NCBI RefSeq assembly: GCF_009811555.1
Contig: NZ_BLIN01000005.1
Location: forward strand, 806,001 to 870,000
DNA from: Streptomyces caniferus
Lineage (GTDB): Bacteria; Actinomycetota; Actinomycetes; Streptomycetales; Streptomycetaceae
Length of the DNA stretch: 64,000 nucleotides
Direction of reading: 5' to 3'
Shown: positions 53,539 to 61,870 of the stretch, in pieces
How positions within the stretch are numbered: position 1 is the first letter of the stretch
Layout: every line of letters begins with the position of its first letter
Translations under genes and position numbers: made by a program
The notes under the pieces: generated by a model
Databases searched by the model: none
Told to the model about the DNA's origin: nothing
The model's input: only the letters and a program-made list of their open reading frames with translations

Positions 53539-54921
53539 CTAGTCGTGTTCGCAGGCGAGTTCCCCGAGGACGACGGGACAGGCAAGGGGTCTGCGGTCGG
53601 CCGCGGGCCCGGCCTCCCCCGCGAGGCGGGCCACCGCGGACCCGCACATCCGCCCCTGGCACCAGCCCATTCCGGCGCGGGTGAGCAGTTTGACGGTACG
53701 GGTGTCGCGGGCGCCGAGCCCGGCGACGGCTTCCCGGATCCGCCCGGCCGTGACCTCCTCGCAACGGCAGACCTCGGTGTCCTCGCCCAGCCAGCCGGTC
53801 CAGCCGGGGCGCGGGGCGTGGGCGACGGCCATGACCCGGGCGAACCGGCGCAACCGGTCACGGCGGCGCCGCAGCGCACCGGGGGCGGCCCGATGCGCGA
53901 TGTCGTGAGCCGCCAGCTCTCCTTCGGCGAAGGCGAGTTCGGCCCCGCCCACGCCTCCGGCCTCACCGGCCGCCCAGACCCCGTCGACCGTGGTCCGCTG
54001 CCGGCCGTCGAGCGTCAGCGCCCAGGCGCCGTCCGGGCCCCGGTGGGTGCCGCAGCCCAGTGCGGTGGCCAACTCCAGTTGCGGTACGAGCCCGTGCCCG
54101 ACGGCGAGCGCCTCGCACGGGATGCGCCGGCCGGTTCCGGACACCGGCCGCCAGTCCCGGTCGAGCCGGGTCAGGGTGACGGCCTCCACCCGCTCGGTGC
54201 CGTGCACGGCGGTGACCGCACTGCGGGTACGGATGCGTACGCCGTACCGGAGCAGGGCGGCCCCGTGACCGGCCGCTTCGGCGAGCTTGCCGGGGTTGGC
54301 GGCCAGCGTGCGCGGGGCGCGGGCGTATCCGGCGTAGCCGCCCGCCTCGGCGACGACCGGCACCGTGGCACCGGCCGCGGCGAGCGAGCCGGCGACGGCG
54401 AGCAGCAGCGGCCCGCTGCCGGCGACCACGATCCGCCGCCCCGGCAGCACCAATCCCGCCTTCAGCATGGCCTGCGCACCTCCCGCGCCCACCACGCCGG
54501 GCAATGTCCAGCCGGGAAAGGGCAGTTGGCGTTCGTGTGCGCCGGTGGCGAGGAGCACCTTGCGTGCGGTCACCTCGGACCGGCCCTGCGCGCCGTCGGG
54601 GCCGGTGACCGCGTGCACGGTCCAGTGGTCCGGGTCCCGGGTGACGGCCCAGACATGGTGGGCGGCGAAGTGGCTCACCCGGCCCGCGGCGAGCTGCTCG
54701 CCCAGCCGCGCGGTGCGCCGGGTGAAGGCGCGCCAGGAGTGATGCAGCGCCTCGGGGTGGGCGGCGCCCAGGCCGGGGGCCGGCTGCCGGTAGAACTGTC
54801 CGCCGGGACGGGCCGCCGCGTCGACGAGCGCCACCCGCAGCCCGAAGGCGGCGGCCGTGACGGTGGCGGCGAGCCCGGCCGGGCCCGCGCCGATGACGAC
54901 GAGGTCGTGGAGGTCAGACAC
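53539..54921 (-). CDS. FAD/NAD(P)-dependent oxidoreductase, D-hydroxyproline dehydrogenase alpha-type subunit
   Basis: This is a 460-residue flavoprotein. The FAD-binding motif is at the amino end (LVVIGAGPAGLAATV) and a second Rossmann motif is near residue 140 (RIVVAGSGPLLLAVAGSLAA). A carboxyl BFD-like [2Fe-2S] domain has Cys in EVCRCEEVTAG and GWCQGRMCG. This is the plan of the large subunit of hetero-oligomeric D-hydroxyproline, opine and HCN-synthase type dehydrogenases. Its GTG start overlaps the stop of the [2Fe-2S] gene by eight bases, so the two subunits are coupled. Confidence 0.88.
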   Translation of the reverse strand: MSDLHDLVVIGAGPAGLAATVTAAAFGLRVALVDAAARPGGQFYRQPAPGLGAAHPEALHHSWRAFTRRTARLGEQLAAGRVSHFAAHHVWAVTRDPDHWTVHAVTGPDGAQGRSEVTARKVLLATGAHERQLPFPGWTLPGVVGAGGAQAMLKAGLVLPGRRIVVAGSGPLLLAVAGSLAAAGATVPVVAEAGGYAGYARAPRTLAANPGKLAEAAGHGAALLRYGVRIRTRSAVTAVHGTERVEAVTLTRLDRDWRPVSGTGRRIPCEALAVGHGLVPQLELATALGCGTHRGPDGAWALTLDGRQRTTVDGVWAAGEAGGVGGAELAFAEGELAAHDIAHRAAPGALRRRRDRLRRFARVMAVAHAPRPGWTGWLGEDTEVCRCEEVTAGRIREAVAGLGARDTRTVKLLTRAGMGWCQGRMCGSAVARLAGEAGPAADRRPLACPVVLGELACEHD

Positions 54922-55234
54922 CGAGTTCGGCACGCCCGTGTCCCTCCTGGGTGGTGATCGCGTCCCCGGGCCGGGCGGGCACCAGACAGGCCCGCTGGTT
55001 GGGCCGCCCGTTGATGGTCGCCAGACAGTCGAAGCACGAGCCGATCCCGCAGAAGGCCCCGCGCGGCCGGCCCTCGCGCCGAGTGGTCCGCCAGGAGAGC
55101 ACACCGGCCGCCCAGAGCGCGGCGGCGACGCTCTGACCGGGCAGCGCGGTCAGCGGCCGCCCGTCGAGGCTGATCTCGAAGGCCGGTCCTGGTACGGCCC
55201 GTACGAGGTCGGCGGGGGTACGGCGCGGGGTCAT
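54914..55234 (-). CDS. [2Fe-2S] subunit of D-hydroxyproline dehydrogenase
   Basis: This is a 106-residue ferredoxin-like protein. One plant-type cluster motif is visible: CGIGSCFDCLATINGRPNQ followed by AC, giving C-x4-C-x2-C-x11-C. The preceding strand SLDGRPLTALPGQSVAAAL is typical of the small subunit of these dehydrogenases (HcnA/gamma type). ATG 55234 has GAGGAG upstream. It lies between the two flavoprotein genes, and its stop overlaps the larger flavoprotein gene. Confidence 0.88.
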   Translation of the reverse strand: MTPRRTPADLVRAVPGPAFEISLDGRPLTALPGQSVAAALWAAGVLSWRTTRREGRPRGAFCGIGSCFDCLATINGRPNQRACLVPARPGDAITTQEGHGRAELGV

Positions 55235-55400
55235 CCGCGGGCTCCTCTCGGTGCGGGTGAGTGGGTGAGCGGGTGGAGTGGGTGGAGCGGGCGACGCTGC
55301 CGGAGCCGGGGGCGGCGCCTGGGACCGTCGGCCGGTCCGGCTCCCGGCGGCTCGTCCCCGTCCGCCTCGGCGCCGTCCGCCCCCGCCGGCCCGGCCCTGC

Positions 55401-56573
55401 TCACCCCTCCCCCGCCCCGTCGGCGAACCGCTCCGGGCGGAACGGCCGTGCGTCCAGCGGGCCCGGCGCACCGGTCAGCGCGGCCGCGATCAGCCGCCCG
55501 GTGGCCGGGGCGAGGCCGATGCCCGCGCCCTCGTGACCGCAGGCGTGCAGCAGGCCGGGGAGGCGTGGGTCGGGGCCGATCGCGGGGAGGTGGTCCGGGA
55601 GGTAGGGGCGGAATCCCTGGTACGTGCGCATCACCCGGACGCCCGCCAATACGGGGAACAGGGCCGCCGCCTGGGCGGCGAGCCGGCGCAGCACCTCGAC
55701 CGAGAGCGTGCGGTCGAAGCCGATGCGTTCACGGCTGGCTCCGATCAGGACCGGCCCCGCCGGGGTGCCCTCGACGACGGCGGAGGTCTGCAGCGCGGCC
55801 GATCCGCTGGCCACATCGGCGACATAGTCCGCGGCGTAGACCTTGCGGCGTACGACACGCGGCAGCGGCTCGGTGACCAGGACGCAGCCACGACGGGGCA
55901 GGACGGGGACGGTCACCCCCGCGAGCGCGGCCAGCCGGCCGGCCCAGGTGCCGGTGGCGTTCACCACCGCGGGAGCGAGCAGATCGCCCTGCGGGGTGCG
56001 CACGCCCCGTACGGCGCCGCCGGGGCCCCGCAGTACGGCCGTGACCTCCGCCCCCAGGTGCAGCCGGGCGCCGGAGGCGCGCAGCAGATGGGCGGCGGCC
56101 AGGGCGGGTTGGACCTGGGCGTCCTGCGGGTAGAGGACGCCGCCGGCGAGACCGGGCGCCAGATGCGGTTCGGCGTCCCGCAGCCGGTCGGCGGGGAGGC
56201 AGTCGCTCCGCACGCCCGCCTTCTCTTGCGCCGCGCAAAAGGCGCGCAGCGCCGTCATGCCGGGCTCGTCGGAGGCGACGACCAGCCCGCCCTTCGTCTC
56301 GTACTCGATCTCCGGCGGGAGTTCGGCGGCGAGTTCGCGCCACAGCCGGGTGGAGAGCAGTGCGAGGTCGAGTTCGGGACCCGGTTCCTTGTCGGAGACG
56401 AGCAGATTCCCCTCCCCGGCGCCGGTGGTGCCGCCCGCGACGGGCCCGCGGTCGACGACGGCGACGGAGAGGCCGGACCGGCCGGCGTAGTAGGCGCAGG
56501 CGGCGCCGACCACTCCGGCCCCGACGACGACCACATCCGGAGCATCCGAGAGCTGTCCGTGTCTCATGGGCAC
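55401..56573 (-). CDS. DAO-type FAD oxidoreductase, D-hydroxyproline dehydrogenase beta-type subunit
   Basis: This is a 390-residue D-amino-acid-oxidase-like flavoprotein. The amino motif DVVVVGAGVVGAACAYYAG binds FAD. GTTGAGEGNLLVSDKEPGPE and the end HACGHEGAGIGLAPATGRLI are typical of the HcnC/LhpB subunit, which oxidises cis-4-hydroxy-D-proline to the pyrroline. Start is GTG 56573 or, more likely, ATG 56567. No ribosome site is evident and a TATTAC -10-like element lies about ten bases upstream, so the mRNA may be leaderless. It is the first gene of the minus-strand catabolic series. The 166-base gap to the [2Fe-2S] gene is low-complexity and without a gene. Confidence 0.87.
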   Translation of the reverse strand: MPMRHGQLSDAPDVVVVGAGVVGAACAYYAGRSGLSVAVVDRGPVAGGTTGAGEGNLLVSDKEPGPELDLALLSTRLWRELAAELPPEIEYETKGGLVVASDEPGMTALRAFCAAQEKAGVRSDCLPADRLRDAEPHLAPGLAGGVLYPQDAQVQPALAAAHLLRASGARLHLGAEVTAVLRGPGGAVRGVRTPQGDLLAPAVVNATGTWAGRLAALAGVTVPVLPRRGCVLVTEPLPRVVRRKVYAADYVADVASGSAALQTSAVVEGTPAGPVLIGASRERIGFDRTLSVEVLRRLAAQAAALFPVLAGVRVMRTYQGFRPYLPDHLPAIGPDPRLPGLLHACGHEGAGIGLAPATGRLIAAALTGAPGPLDARPFRPERFADGAGEG

Positions 56574-56577
56574 GTCA

Positions 56578-56594
56578 GTAATATGTCACACAAC
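56578..56594. promoter_or_regulatory. Candidate operator/-10 region of the hydroxyproline operon
   Basis: GTAATATGTCACACAAC overlaps the apparent -10 region just upstream of the DAO-type gene and shares GTAnnATGTCACA with the 53484 and 51492 sites. Repression by occluding the -10 element is plausible. Confidence 0.5.
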
Positions 56595-56722
56595 ACAGGC
56601 TCCGAAAAGGGGACTTGGTGTGCTTCCGCGGCAAGGCACCGGCAGGTTCCTGCGGCCGGCAGGCTCTCTCCCCGCGCGAACCGATCCCCCGGGATGCCGC
56701 GGAGACGGCCTAGCCTGGAGGG

Positions 56723-57511
56723 ATGAACGAGAGCGGGGCGGCGGGGCCGGAACCGGGCGACAGTGCCTTTCCCGCCTTTCATGCGGGGCGGTGCGGCGAG
56801 CTCGCGGAGCTCGATGCGCAGGTGGTCCGCTGCCGGGCCTGTCCCCGGCTGGTGGAGTGGCGGGAGGAGACCGCGGCGCATCCGCGTGCGGCGTTCCGGG
56901 ACCAGGAGTACTGGGCGCGGCCGGTTCCGGGGTTCGGGCCGGCTGATGCGGCGCTGGCCGTCGTCGGGCTGGCGCCTGCCGCGCACGGCGGCAATCGCAC
57001 CGGCCGGATGTTCACCGGGGACGCCTCCGGCGACTTCCTGTTCGCCGCCCTCCATGCGGTCGGTCTCGCCTCCCAGCCCACGGCGACCCACCCGGGCGAC
57101 GGGCTGGAGCTGTACGGAGTGCGGGTCACCGCACCGGTCCACTGCGCCCCGCCGGAGAACAAGCCCACGCCCGCCGAGCGCCGCACCTGCCGGCCCTGGC
57201 TCTCGGCGGAGCTCGCACTCCTCGCCCCCGGCCTGCGTACGGTCGTGGTGCTGGGCACGTTCGGCTGGCAGGCGCTGCTGCCCGTCCTGGGCGAGACCGG
57301 GTGGCCGCTCCCCCGCCCCCGGCCCGCGTTCGGTCACGGGGTGCGGCTGACCCTGCCCGCCGCCGGGCAGCTGCGGGAACTGAACGTGCTCGGGAGCTAC
57401 CACCCCAGCCAGCGCAACACCTTCACCGGCCGGCTCACCTTCGACATGCTCGTCGAACTGCTCGCCCGCGCCGCCGGACTCGCGGGGCTGGGGCGTCCGG
57501 GACAAGGCTGA
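56723..57511 (+). CDS. Family 5 uracil-DNA glycosylase (UdgB)
   Basis: This is a 262-residue DNA repair enzyme. Motif A (VVGLAPAAHGGNRTGRMFTG) is diagnostic of the iron-sulfur family 5 UDGs, which lack the catalytic polar residue of other families. The second motif HPSQRNTFTGRL lies near residue 230. Iron-sulfur cysteines appear as CRACPRL near residue 33, with CAPPENKPTPAERRTC at about 145-160. It removes uracil and some other deaminated bases, useful in a G+C-rich genome. The gene is divergent from the hydroxyproline operon and is probably unrelated to it. Confidence 0.92.
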   Translation: MNESGAAGPEPGDSAFPAFHAGRCGELAELDAQVVRCRACPRLVEWREETAAHPRAAFRDQEYWARPVPGFGPADAALAVVGLAPAAHGGNRTGRMFTGDASGDFLFAALHAVGLASQPTATHPGDGLELYGVRVTAPVHCAPPENKPTPAERRTCRPWLSAELALLAPGLRTVVVLGTFGWQALLPVLGETGWPLPRPRPAFGHGVRLTLPAAGQLRELNVLGSYHPSQRNTFTGRLTFDMLVELLARAAGLAGLGRPGQG

Positions 57512-57685
57512 CGTCCGGCCGGTGCACCGGAAGCCGCGGAGAGGCCCGGGGACCACGGATACGCCCCGCGTCACACCCCCGGGGACCGCCGGGACGCCGC
57601 CATGCGGCCCCGCACGCCGACTTCTATCCTGGGACGAGACGGCTGCGCAGACCGGTTGGTGACCGCATACGGCCGAGGAGTGCTC

Positions 57686-59125
57686 GTGCGCCATCGCGTG
57701 GCGGACCGGGTCGGGAAGACCGCTTCGGGCGGCTCCTTCTCGCACCGGGACCGGGCGGTGATCGTCGCTGCCGCACTGTCCATCCTCATCGTGCAGATGG
57801 ACTGGTTCGCGCTCGATCTGATGCTCCCGGTCATCGCCAGGGACTTCCATACCTCCTCGACCGACCTCCAGTGGCTGGTCAGCGGATACATGGTGGCCGT
57901 CGGCGCGTTGATGATCGTGGGTGGCCGGGCCGCCGATCTGCACGGGCGGCGACGGGTCATCGTGATCGGCCTGTGCGTGTTCGCCGCCCTGTCCGTGGTG
58001 TGCAGTGCCGCGCAGAACGCGCCCTGGCTCGTTGCCGCGCGGGTGGTGCAAGGGACCGGCGCGGCCTTGATCTTTCCCGTTTCGGTGGCGGTGGTGACCA
58101 GTTACTTCCGGGACGACCGGCAGGGGCGGGCGGTCAGCACGGTGCTGGCGTTCGGTTCCCTCGGCACCGCGCTGGGTCCGTTCGTGGGCGGCGTGTTCGC
58201 CGAACACGTCAGCTGGCGTGCGGTGTTCCTGATCAATGTGCCGGTGTGTCTGGCCGCCGCGCTGCTGGTGCTGCGGTTCGTCCCCGAGACCCGGGACGAG
58301 CGGGCGACCCGCCATCTCGACCTGCCCGGGGCGGCGACCGTCGCCCTCGGCCTGACGTGTCTGATGCTCGCCGTGGACCAGGGACAGGGCTGGGGGTGGG
58401 CCTCCGCACCCACCGTGGCCACCGCCGCCGTCGGTGTCGCCCTCCTCGTGCTGTTCGTGGCGGTGGAGCGGCGGAGACCGGAGCCGTTGATCGACCTTTC
58501 GCTCTTCCGCAACGCGAAGTTCGTTGTGATCACCCTCGCGGGCTCCCTCTCGAATGTGGTGTATTGCCTGGTCGCGGTGCTCTCGGCGCTCTATCTGCAG
58601 CAGGCGCGGGGGCTGTCGCCCGCTCACGCCGGGTTCATCTTCCTGGCGCTCTCCTGCGGGGTCGGCGCGGCCAGTTACTGGGCCGGGCGGCTGGCCCTGC
58701 GCTGGCGCGCCGAGCGGTTGATGGCCTGCGGCATGCTCACCAGCGGTACCGGACTGCTGGTGCTGACCTGGGTGAAGCCCCTGGGCTGGTACACGGTGGT
58801 CTTCGCCGTCTGCGGGGTGGGCATCGGGCTGGGGTGGGCGCTGACGAACGTGGCCACGCAGGCACATGTACCCGCGGAGCGGGCGGGCGCGGCATCGGGG
58901 CTGGTACTGACGTCGCTGGTGCTGTTCGGTGCGGTGAGCGTGGCGGTCGCGGCGACGGTGCTGGAGGTCGTCAGCGGCTCGCCGTCGACCGCGGCCGCCG
59001 ACGGCCCCGCCATCGAGGCGGTCCTGCGCGGCACTTCGGTGCTGGCCTTCCTCGGTGCCCTCGGGCTGTTCGCGGTCTCCGCACCACGGCTGCGTGCGCG
59101 AAAGCGTGCCACGGTCCCCGGCTGA
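57686..59125 (+). CDS. MFS drug/proton antiporter, DHA2 (EmrB/QacA) family
   Basis: This is a 479-residue transporter with about 14 membrane segments. The first helix carries ILIVQMDWFALDLMLPVIAR, equivalent to the LD-x-T-x-VNVALP region of DHA2 exporters. Motif A is GRAADLHGRRRVIV, and motif C is GSLGTALGPFVGGVFAEHVS, the antiporter motif. GTG 57686 was chosen because GAGGAG lies five bases upstream; earlier starts are unsupported. No adjacent TetR regulator is seen. The exported compound is unknown. Confidence 0.88.
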   Translation: MRHRVADRVGKTASGGSFSHRDRAVIVAAALSILIVQMDWFALDLMLPVIARDFHTSSTDLQWLVSGYMVAVGALMIVGGRAADLHGRRRVIVIGLCVFAALSVVCSAAQNAPWLVAARVVQGTGAALIFPVSVAVVTSYFRDDRQGRAVSTVLAFGSLGTALGPFVGGVFAEHVSWRAVFLINVPVCLAAALLVLRFVPETRDERATRHLDLPGAATVALGLTCLMLAVDQGQGWGWASAPTVATAAVGVALLVLFVAVERRRPEPLIDLSLFRNAKFVVITLAGSLSNVVYCLVAVLSALYLQQARGLSPAHAGFIFLALSCGVGAASYWAGRLALRWRAERLMACGMLTSGTGLLVLTWVKPLGWYTVVFAVCGVGIGLGWALTNVATQAHVPAERAGAASGLVLTSLVLFGAVSVAVAATVLEVVSGSPSTAAADGPAIEAVLRGTSVLAFLGALGLFAVSAPRLRARKRATVPG

Positions 59126-59163
59126 GGGCCCTCGCACAGAGCCGGCGGCCGGGCCCCCTCGGT

Positions 59164-59256
59164 GGCGCTCGCTCCGGGACCATGGCGGGCCATCGGCGAC
59201 GCCCGTCCCGGAACATGGCAGGCCCCTCGCCGGCGCCCGCTCCGCGCCCATGACGG
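59164..59256. repeat. Three imperfect tandem units between convergent genes
   Basis: Units starting at 59164, 59195 and 59232 each read approximately GGCGcycGCTCCGgrmCATGrCrGG and are 31 and 37 bases apart. CCGGGAC and GTCCCGG within the first two could also pair as a weak terminator between the MFS and SDR genes. Confidence 0.35.
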
Positions 59257-59262
59257 AACGTG

Positions 59263-60180
59263 TCACCGCGCCCCGTACACCGGCTGTGGGGTCCCGGCGG
59301 CGGCCAGCAGGTCGCGGGCGGTCCGCCCCGCCTCGGCCGGTGTCCAGCGGCTCTTCTTGTCCGCGGTGGGGCCGGGGCGCCAGCCCTCCATCACGGTGAT
59401 CCGGCCCGCCTCGGCCTCGAAGACCCGGCCGGTGACCCCGGCGCTGTCGGCGGAGGACAGCCAGACCACCAGCGGGGAGACGTTCTCGGGAGCCATCGCG
59501 TCGAACTCGCCCGCGGCGGGCGCCGCCATCGTCCCGGCGAAGGTCCGCTCGGTCATCCGGGTACGAGCGGCCGGCGCGATGGCGTTGATCTGCACGCCGT
59601 AGGGGGCCAGTTCGGCGGCGGCGACGAGGGTGAGGCCGAGGATGCCGGCCTTGGCGGCGGCGTAGTTGCCCTGGCCGACGCTGCCGAGCAGTCCGGCGCC
59701 CGAACTGGTGTTGACGATCCGGGCATCGGGCGTCCGGCCGGCCTTGGCCTCGGCCCGCCAGTGGGCCGCGGCGTGCCGCAGCGGCAGGAAGTGGCCCTTG
59801 AGGTGGACGCGGATGACGGCGTCCCAGTCGTCCTCACCGAGGTTGACGAGCATCCGGTCGCGCAGGAATCCGGCGTTGTTGACGAGGGCGTCGAGGCGGC
59901 CGAAGGCGTCGAGGGCGGTGGCGACGAGCGAGGCGGCGCCGTCGGTGGTGGTGATGTCGCCGGTGTGCGCGACGGCCCGGCCGCCGCGGGCGCGGATCTC
60001 GTCGGCGACCTGCTGGGCCGGTCCGGGCGAGGCGCCGGCCCCGTCGGCGGCCACGCCGAGGTCGTTCACCACCACCCGCGCGCCTTCGGCGGCGAGGGCC
60101 AGGGCATGGGCGCGGCCGAGGCCGCGGCCGGCTCCGGTGACCACGGCCACGCGTCCCGTGCAGATTCCGGTGCCGGTCAT
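59263..60180 (-). CDS. Short-chain dehydrogenase of the steroid HIP cluster (Rv3548c-like)
   Basis: This is a 305-residue SDR. The cofactor motif is VVTGAGRGLGRAHALALA and the catalytic set is N(NAGF), S in NTSSGAGLLG and Y-x3-K in GNYAAAKAGI. The carboxyl extension (to 305 residues) and ARTRMTERTF resemble multifunctional-enzyme-type SDRs acting on CoA thioesters. AGGAGA precedes the ATG. It starts 24 bases after the other SDR gene, and this pair diverges from echA20-ipdABC exactly as Rv3548c-Rv3549c do in M. tuberculosis. The substrate is probably a hydroxyacyl-CoA in C/D-ring breakdown. Confidence 0.87.
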   Translation of the reverse strand: MTGTGICTGRVAVVTGAGRGLGRAHALALAAEGARVVVNDLGVAADGAGASPGPAQQVADEIRARGGRAVAHTGDITTTDGAASLVATALDAFGRLDALVNNAGFLRDRMLVNLGEDDWDAVIRVHLKGHFLPLRHAAAHWRAEAKAGRTPDARIVNTSSGAGLLGSVGQGNYAAAKAGILGLTLVAAAELAPYGVQINAIAPAARTRMTERTFAGTMAAPAAGEFDAMAPENVSPLVVWLSSADSAGVTGRVFEAEAGRITVMEGWRPGPTADKKSRWTPAEAGRTARDLLAAAGTPQPVYGAR

Positions 60181-60204
60181 GTCCGTTCTCCTGTTCCGGT
60201 CACG

Positions 60205-61011
60205 TCAGGTGTCCTTCGTCGCGTCGGGCGGGGCGGGATGGTTGACGGTGGCGGCCTCGAGGAAGGCGGGCCGCTCGCCGCCGCCGTGGACGAGCAGGCT
60301 CGCGCCGGTCAGATACGCGGCGCGGTCGGAGGCGAGGAAGACGCAGGCGTCGCCGATCTCGGCGGGTTCGGCGAGCCGGCCGAGCGGGACGGTGGCGCCG
60401 ACGGCCGCGACGCCCGCCTCGTCGCCGTAGTGCAGGGCGGTGAGTTCGGTGCGCACCATGCCGAGGACGAGGGTGTTGACCCGGACCCGGGGCGCCCATT
60501 CGACGGCCATGGAGCGGGCGAGGTGGTCCAGGCCCGCCTTGGCCGCGCCGTAGGCGGCGGTGCCGGGCGAGGGGCGGGTGCCGCTGACGCTGCCGATCAT
60601 GATGACCGAGCCGCCGGCCGGCCGGTCCCGCATCACCTCGTACGCGGCGAGCGAGGCGGTCAGCGGCGCGAGGAGGTTGAGTTCGACGACCCGGGCGTGC
60701 CGTTCGGCGTCCGTCTGCCCGAGCAGCCGGTACGGCGTGCCGCCGGCGTTGTTCACCAGGCAGTCCAACCGTCCGTGTTCGGCGGCGAGTCGTGCGAAGA
60801 AGGCGCGGACGGCGGCCGGGTCGCGCAGGTCGAGGGGGCGGAAGTGCGCACGGCGGCCGGCCGCCTCGACGGGGGTGTCCGGCGGCCGTCGCGCGCAGAC
60901 CACCACCTCGGCTCCTGCCTGCAGGAAGGCGCGGGCGATGCCGGCGCCGACGCCCCGGGTGCCACCGGTGACGACGGCCAGCCGCCCGGACAGATCGAGA
61001 GCCAGGCTCAA
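60205..61011 (-). CDS. Short-chain dehydrogenase of the steroid HIP cluster (Rv3549c-like)
   Basis: This is a 268-residue SDR. The cofactor site is VVTGGTRGVGAGIARAFL, and the catalytic residues lie in NNAGG, IGSVSG and AAYGAAKAGLDHLAR. The start is TTG 61011 behind GGGAGGGG. The carboxyl tail ends in a short extension. It is the first gene of the minus-strand pair that diverges from echA20, with a KstR2-like box in the gap. It is a predicted reductase or dehydrogenase in steroid ring degradation; the exact step is unassigned. Confidence 0.87.
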   Translation of the reverse strand: MSLALDLSGRLAVVTGGTRGVGAGIARAFLQAGAEVVVCARRPPDTPVEAAGRRAHFRPLDLRDPAAVRAFFARLAAEHGRLDCLVNNAGGTPYRLLGQTDAERHARVVELNLLAPLTASLAAYEVMRDRPAGGSVIMIGSVSGTRPSPGTAAYGAAKAGLDHLARSMAVEWAPRVRVNTLVLGMVRTELTALHYGDEAGVAAVGATVPLGRLAEPAEIGDACVFLASDRAAYLTGASLLVHGGGERPAFLEAATVNHPAPPDATKDT

Positions 61012-61058
61012 CGGACACCCCTCCCGCAGCGCACCGTCCGCTGCTAACTTCGCTACCT

Positions 61059-61072
61059 AACAAACGCTTGGT
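61059..61072. promoter_or_regulatory. KstR2-like operator
   Basis: AACAAACGCTTGGT matches the KstR2 consensus AnCAAGnnCTTGnT at all fixed positions but one (A for G at position 6). It lies midway in the 82-base divergent gap between the SDR pair and echA20, where mycobacterial and rhodococcal KstR2 sites occur. KstR2 is a TetR repressor that responds to HIP-CoA. Confidence 0.65.
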
Positions 61073-61093
61073 GGAAAGGTAGCTGATCTGCTC

Positions 61094-61867
61094 ATGGGTG
61101 TCTCCACCTCCGAGCCGGACCAGGGCATCGCCGTCGTCACCGCCGACTACCCTCCGGTCAACGCCCTGCCCGTACAGGGCTGGTACGACCTCGCCGACGC
61201 CGTGCGCGCGGCCGGCCGCGACCCCGCCGTCCGCTGCGTCGTCCTCGCCGCGACCGGCCGCGGCTTCAACGCGGGGGTCGACATCAAGGAACTGCAGCGG
61301 GACACCACGACCGGCGGGCACGAGGCCCTGCTCGGCGCCAACCGCGGCTGCGCGGCGGCGTTCTCGGCGGTCTACGAGTGCGAAGTGCCCGTCGTCGCGG
61401 CCGTACACGGCTTCTGTCTGGGCGGCGGCATCGGCCTCGTCGGCAACGCGGACGTGATCGTGGCCGGTGACGACGCCACGTTCGGGCTGCCGGAGCTGGA
61501 CCGCGGCGCGCTCGGCGCGGCCACCCATCTCGCCCGGCTGGTCCCCCAGCACCTGCTGCGCTCGCTCTACTACACCTCCCGCACCGTCACCGCCGCCGAA
61601 CTGCAGGCGCACGGCTCCGTCTGGCAGGTCGTCCCGCGTGCGGAACTGCCCGCCGCCGCCCGGGAGGTGGCGCGGGAGATCGCGCGCAAGGACGGATTCC
61701 TCCTCCGGCTTGCTAAGGCCGCCCTCAACGGCATCGACCCCGTCGACGTACGGCGCAGCTACCGCTTCGAGCAGGGCTTCACCTTCGAGGCGAACCTCAG
61801 CGGAGTCGCCGACCGCGTCCGCGACACCTTCGGTGCGCCGGGCGCCACACCGACGAAGGAAGGCTGA
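61094..61867 (+). CDS. echA20: Ring-opening enoyl-CoA hydratase-family hydrolase of steroid degradation
   Basis: This is a 257-residue crotonase. It has the oxyanion-hole segments GRGFNAGVDIKELQRDT and HGFCLGGGIGLVGNADVIV, and VDYPPVNA-like ADYPPVNALPVQGWYDLADA. The carboxyl block SYRFEQGFTFEANLSGVADR closely parallels M. tuberculosis EchA20 (Rv3550). EchA20 hydrolyses the D-ring of the bicyclic HIP-derived CoA ester. It is the first gene of the plus-strand operon echA20-ipdA-ipdB-ipdC, three bases before ipdA. The start is ATG 61094; the ribosome site is weak. Confidence 0.92.
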   Translation: MGVSTSEPDQGIAVVTADYPPVNALPVQGWYDLADAVRAAGRDPAVRCVVLAATGRGFNAGVDIKELQRDTTTGGHEALLGANRGCAAAFSAVYECEVPVVAAVHGFCLGGGIGLVGNADVIVAGDDATFGLPELDRGALGAATHLARLVPQHLLRSLYYTSRTVTAAELQAHGSVWQVVPRAELPAAAREVAREIARKDGFLLRLAKAALNGIDPVDVRRSYRFEQGFTFEANLSGVADRVRDTFGAPGATPTKEG

Positions 61868-61870
61868 TCC

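Noticed and set aside
56564..59266. 900-codon minus-strand frame over the UDG and MFS genes
   Set aside because: It is antisense shadow sequence without domains.
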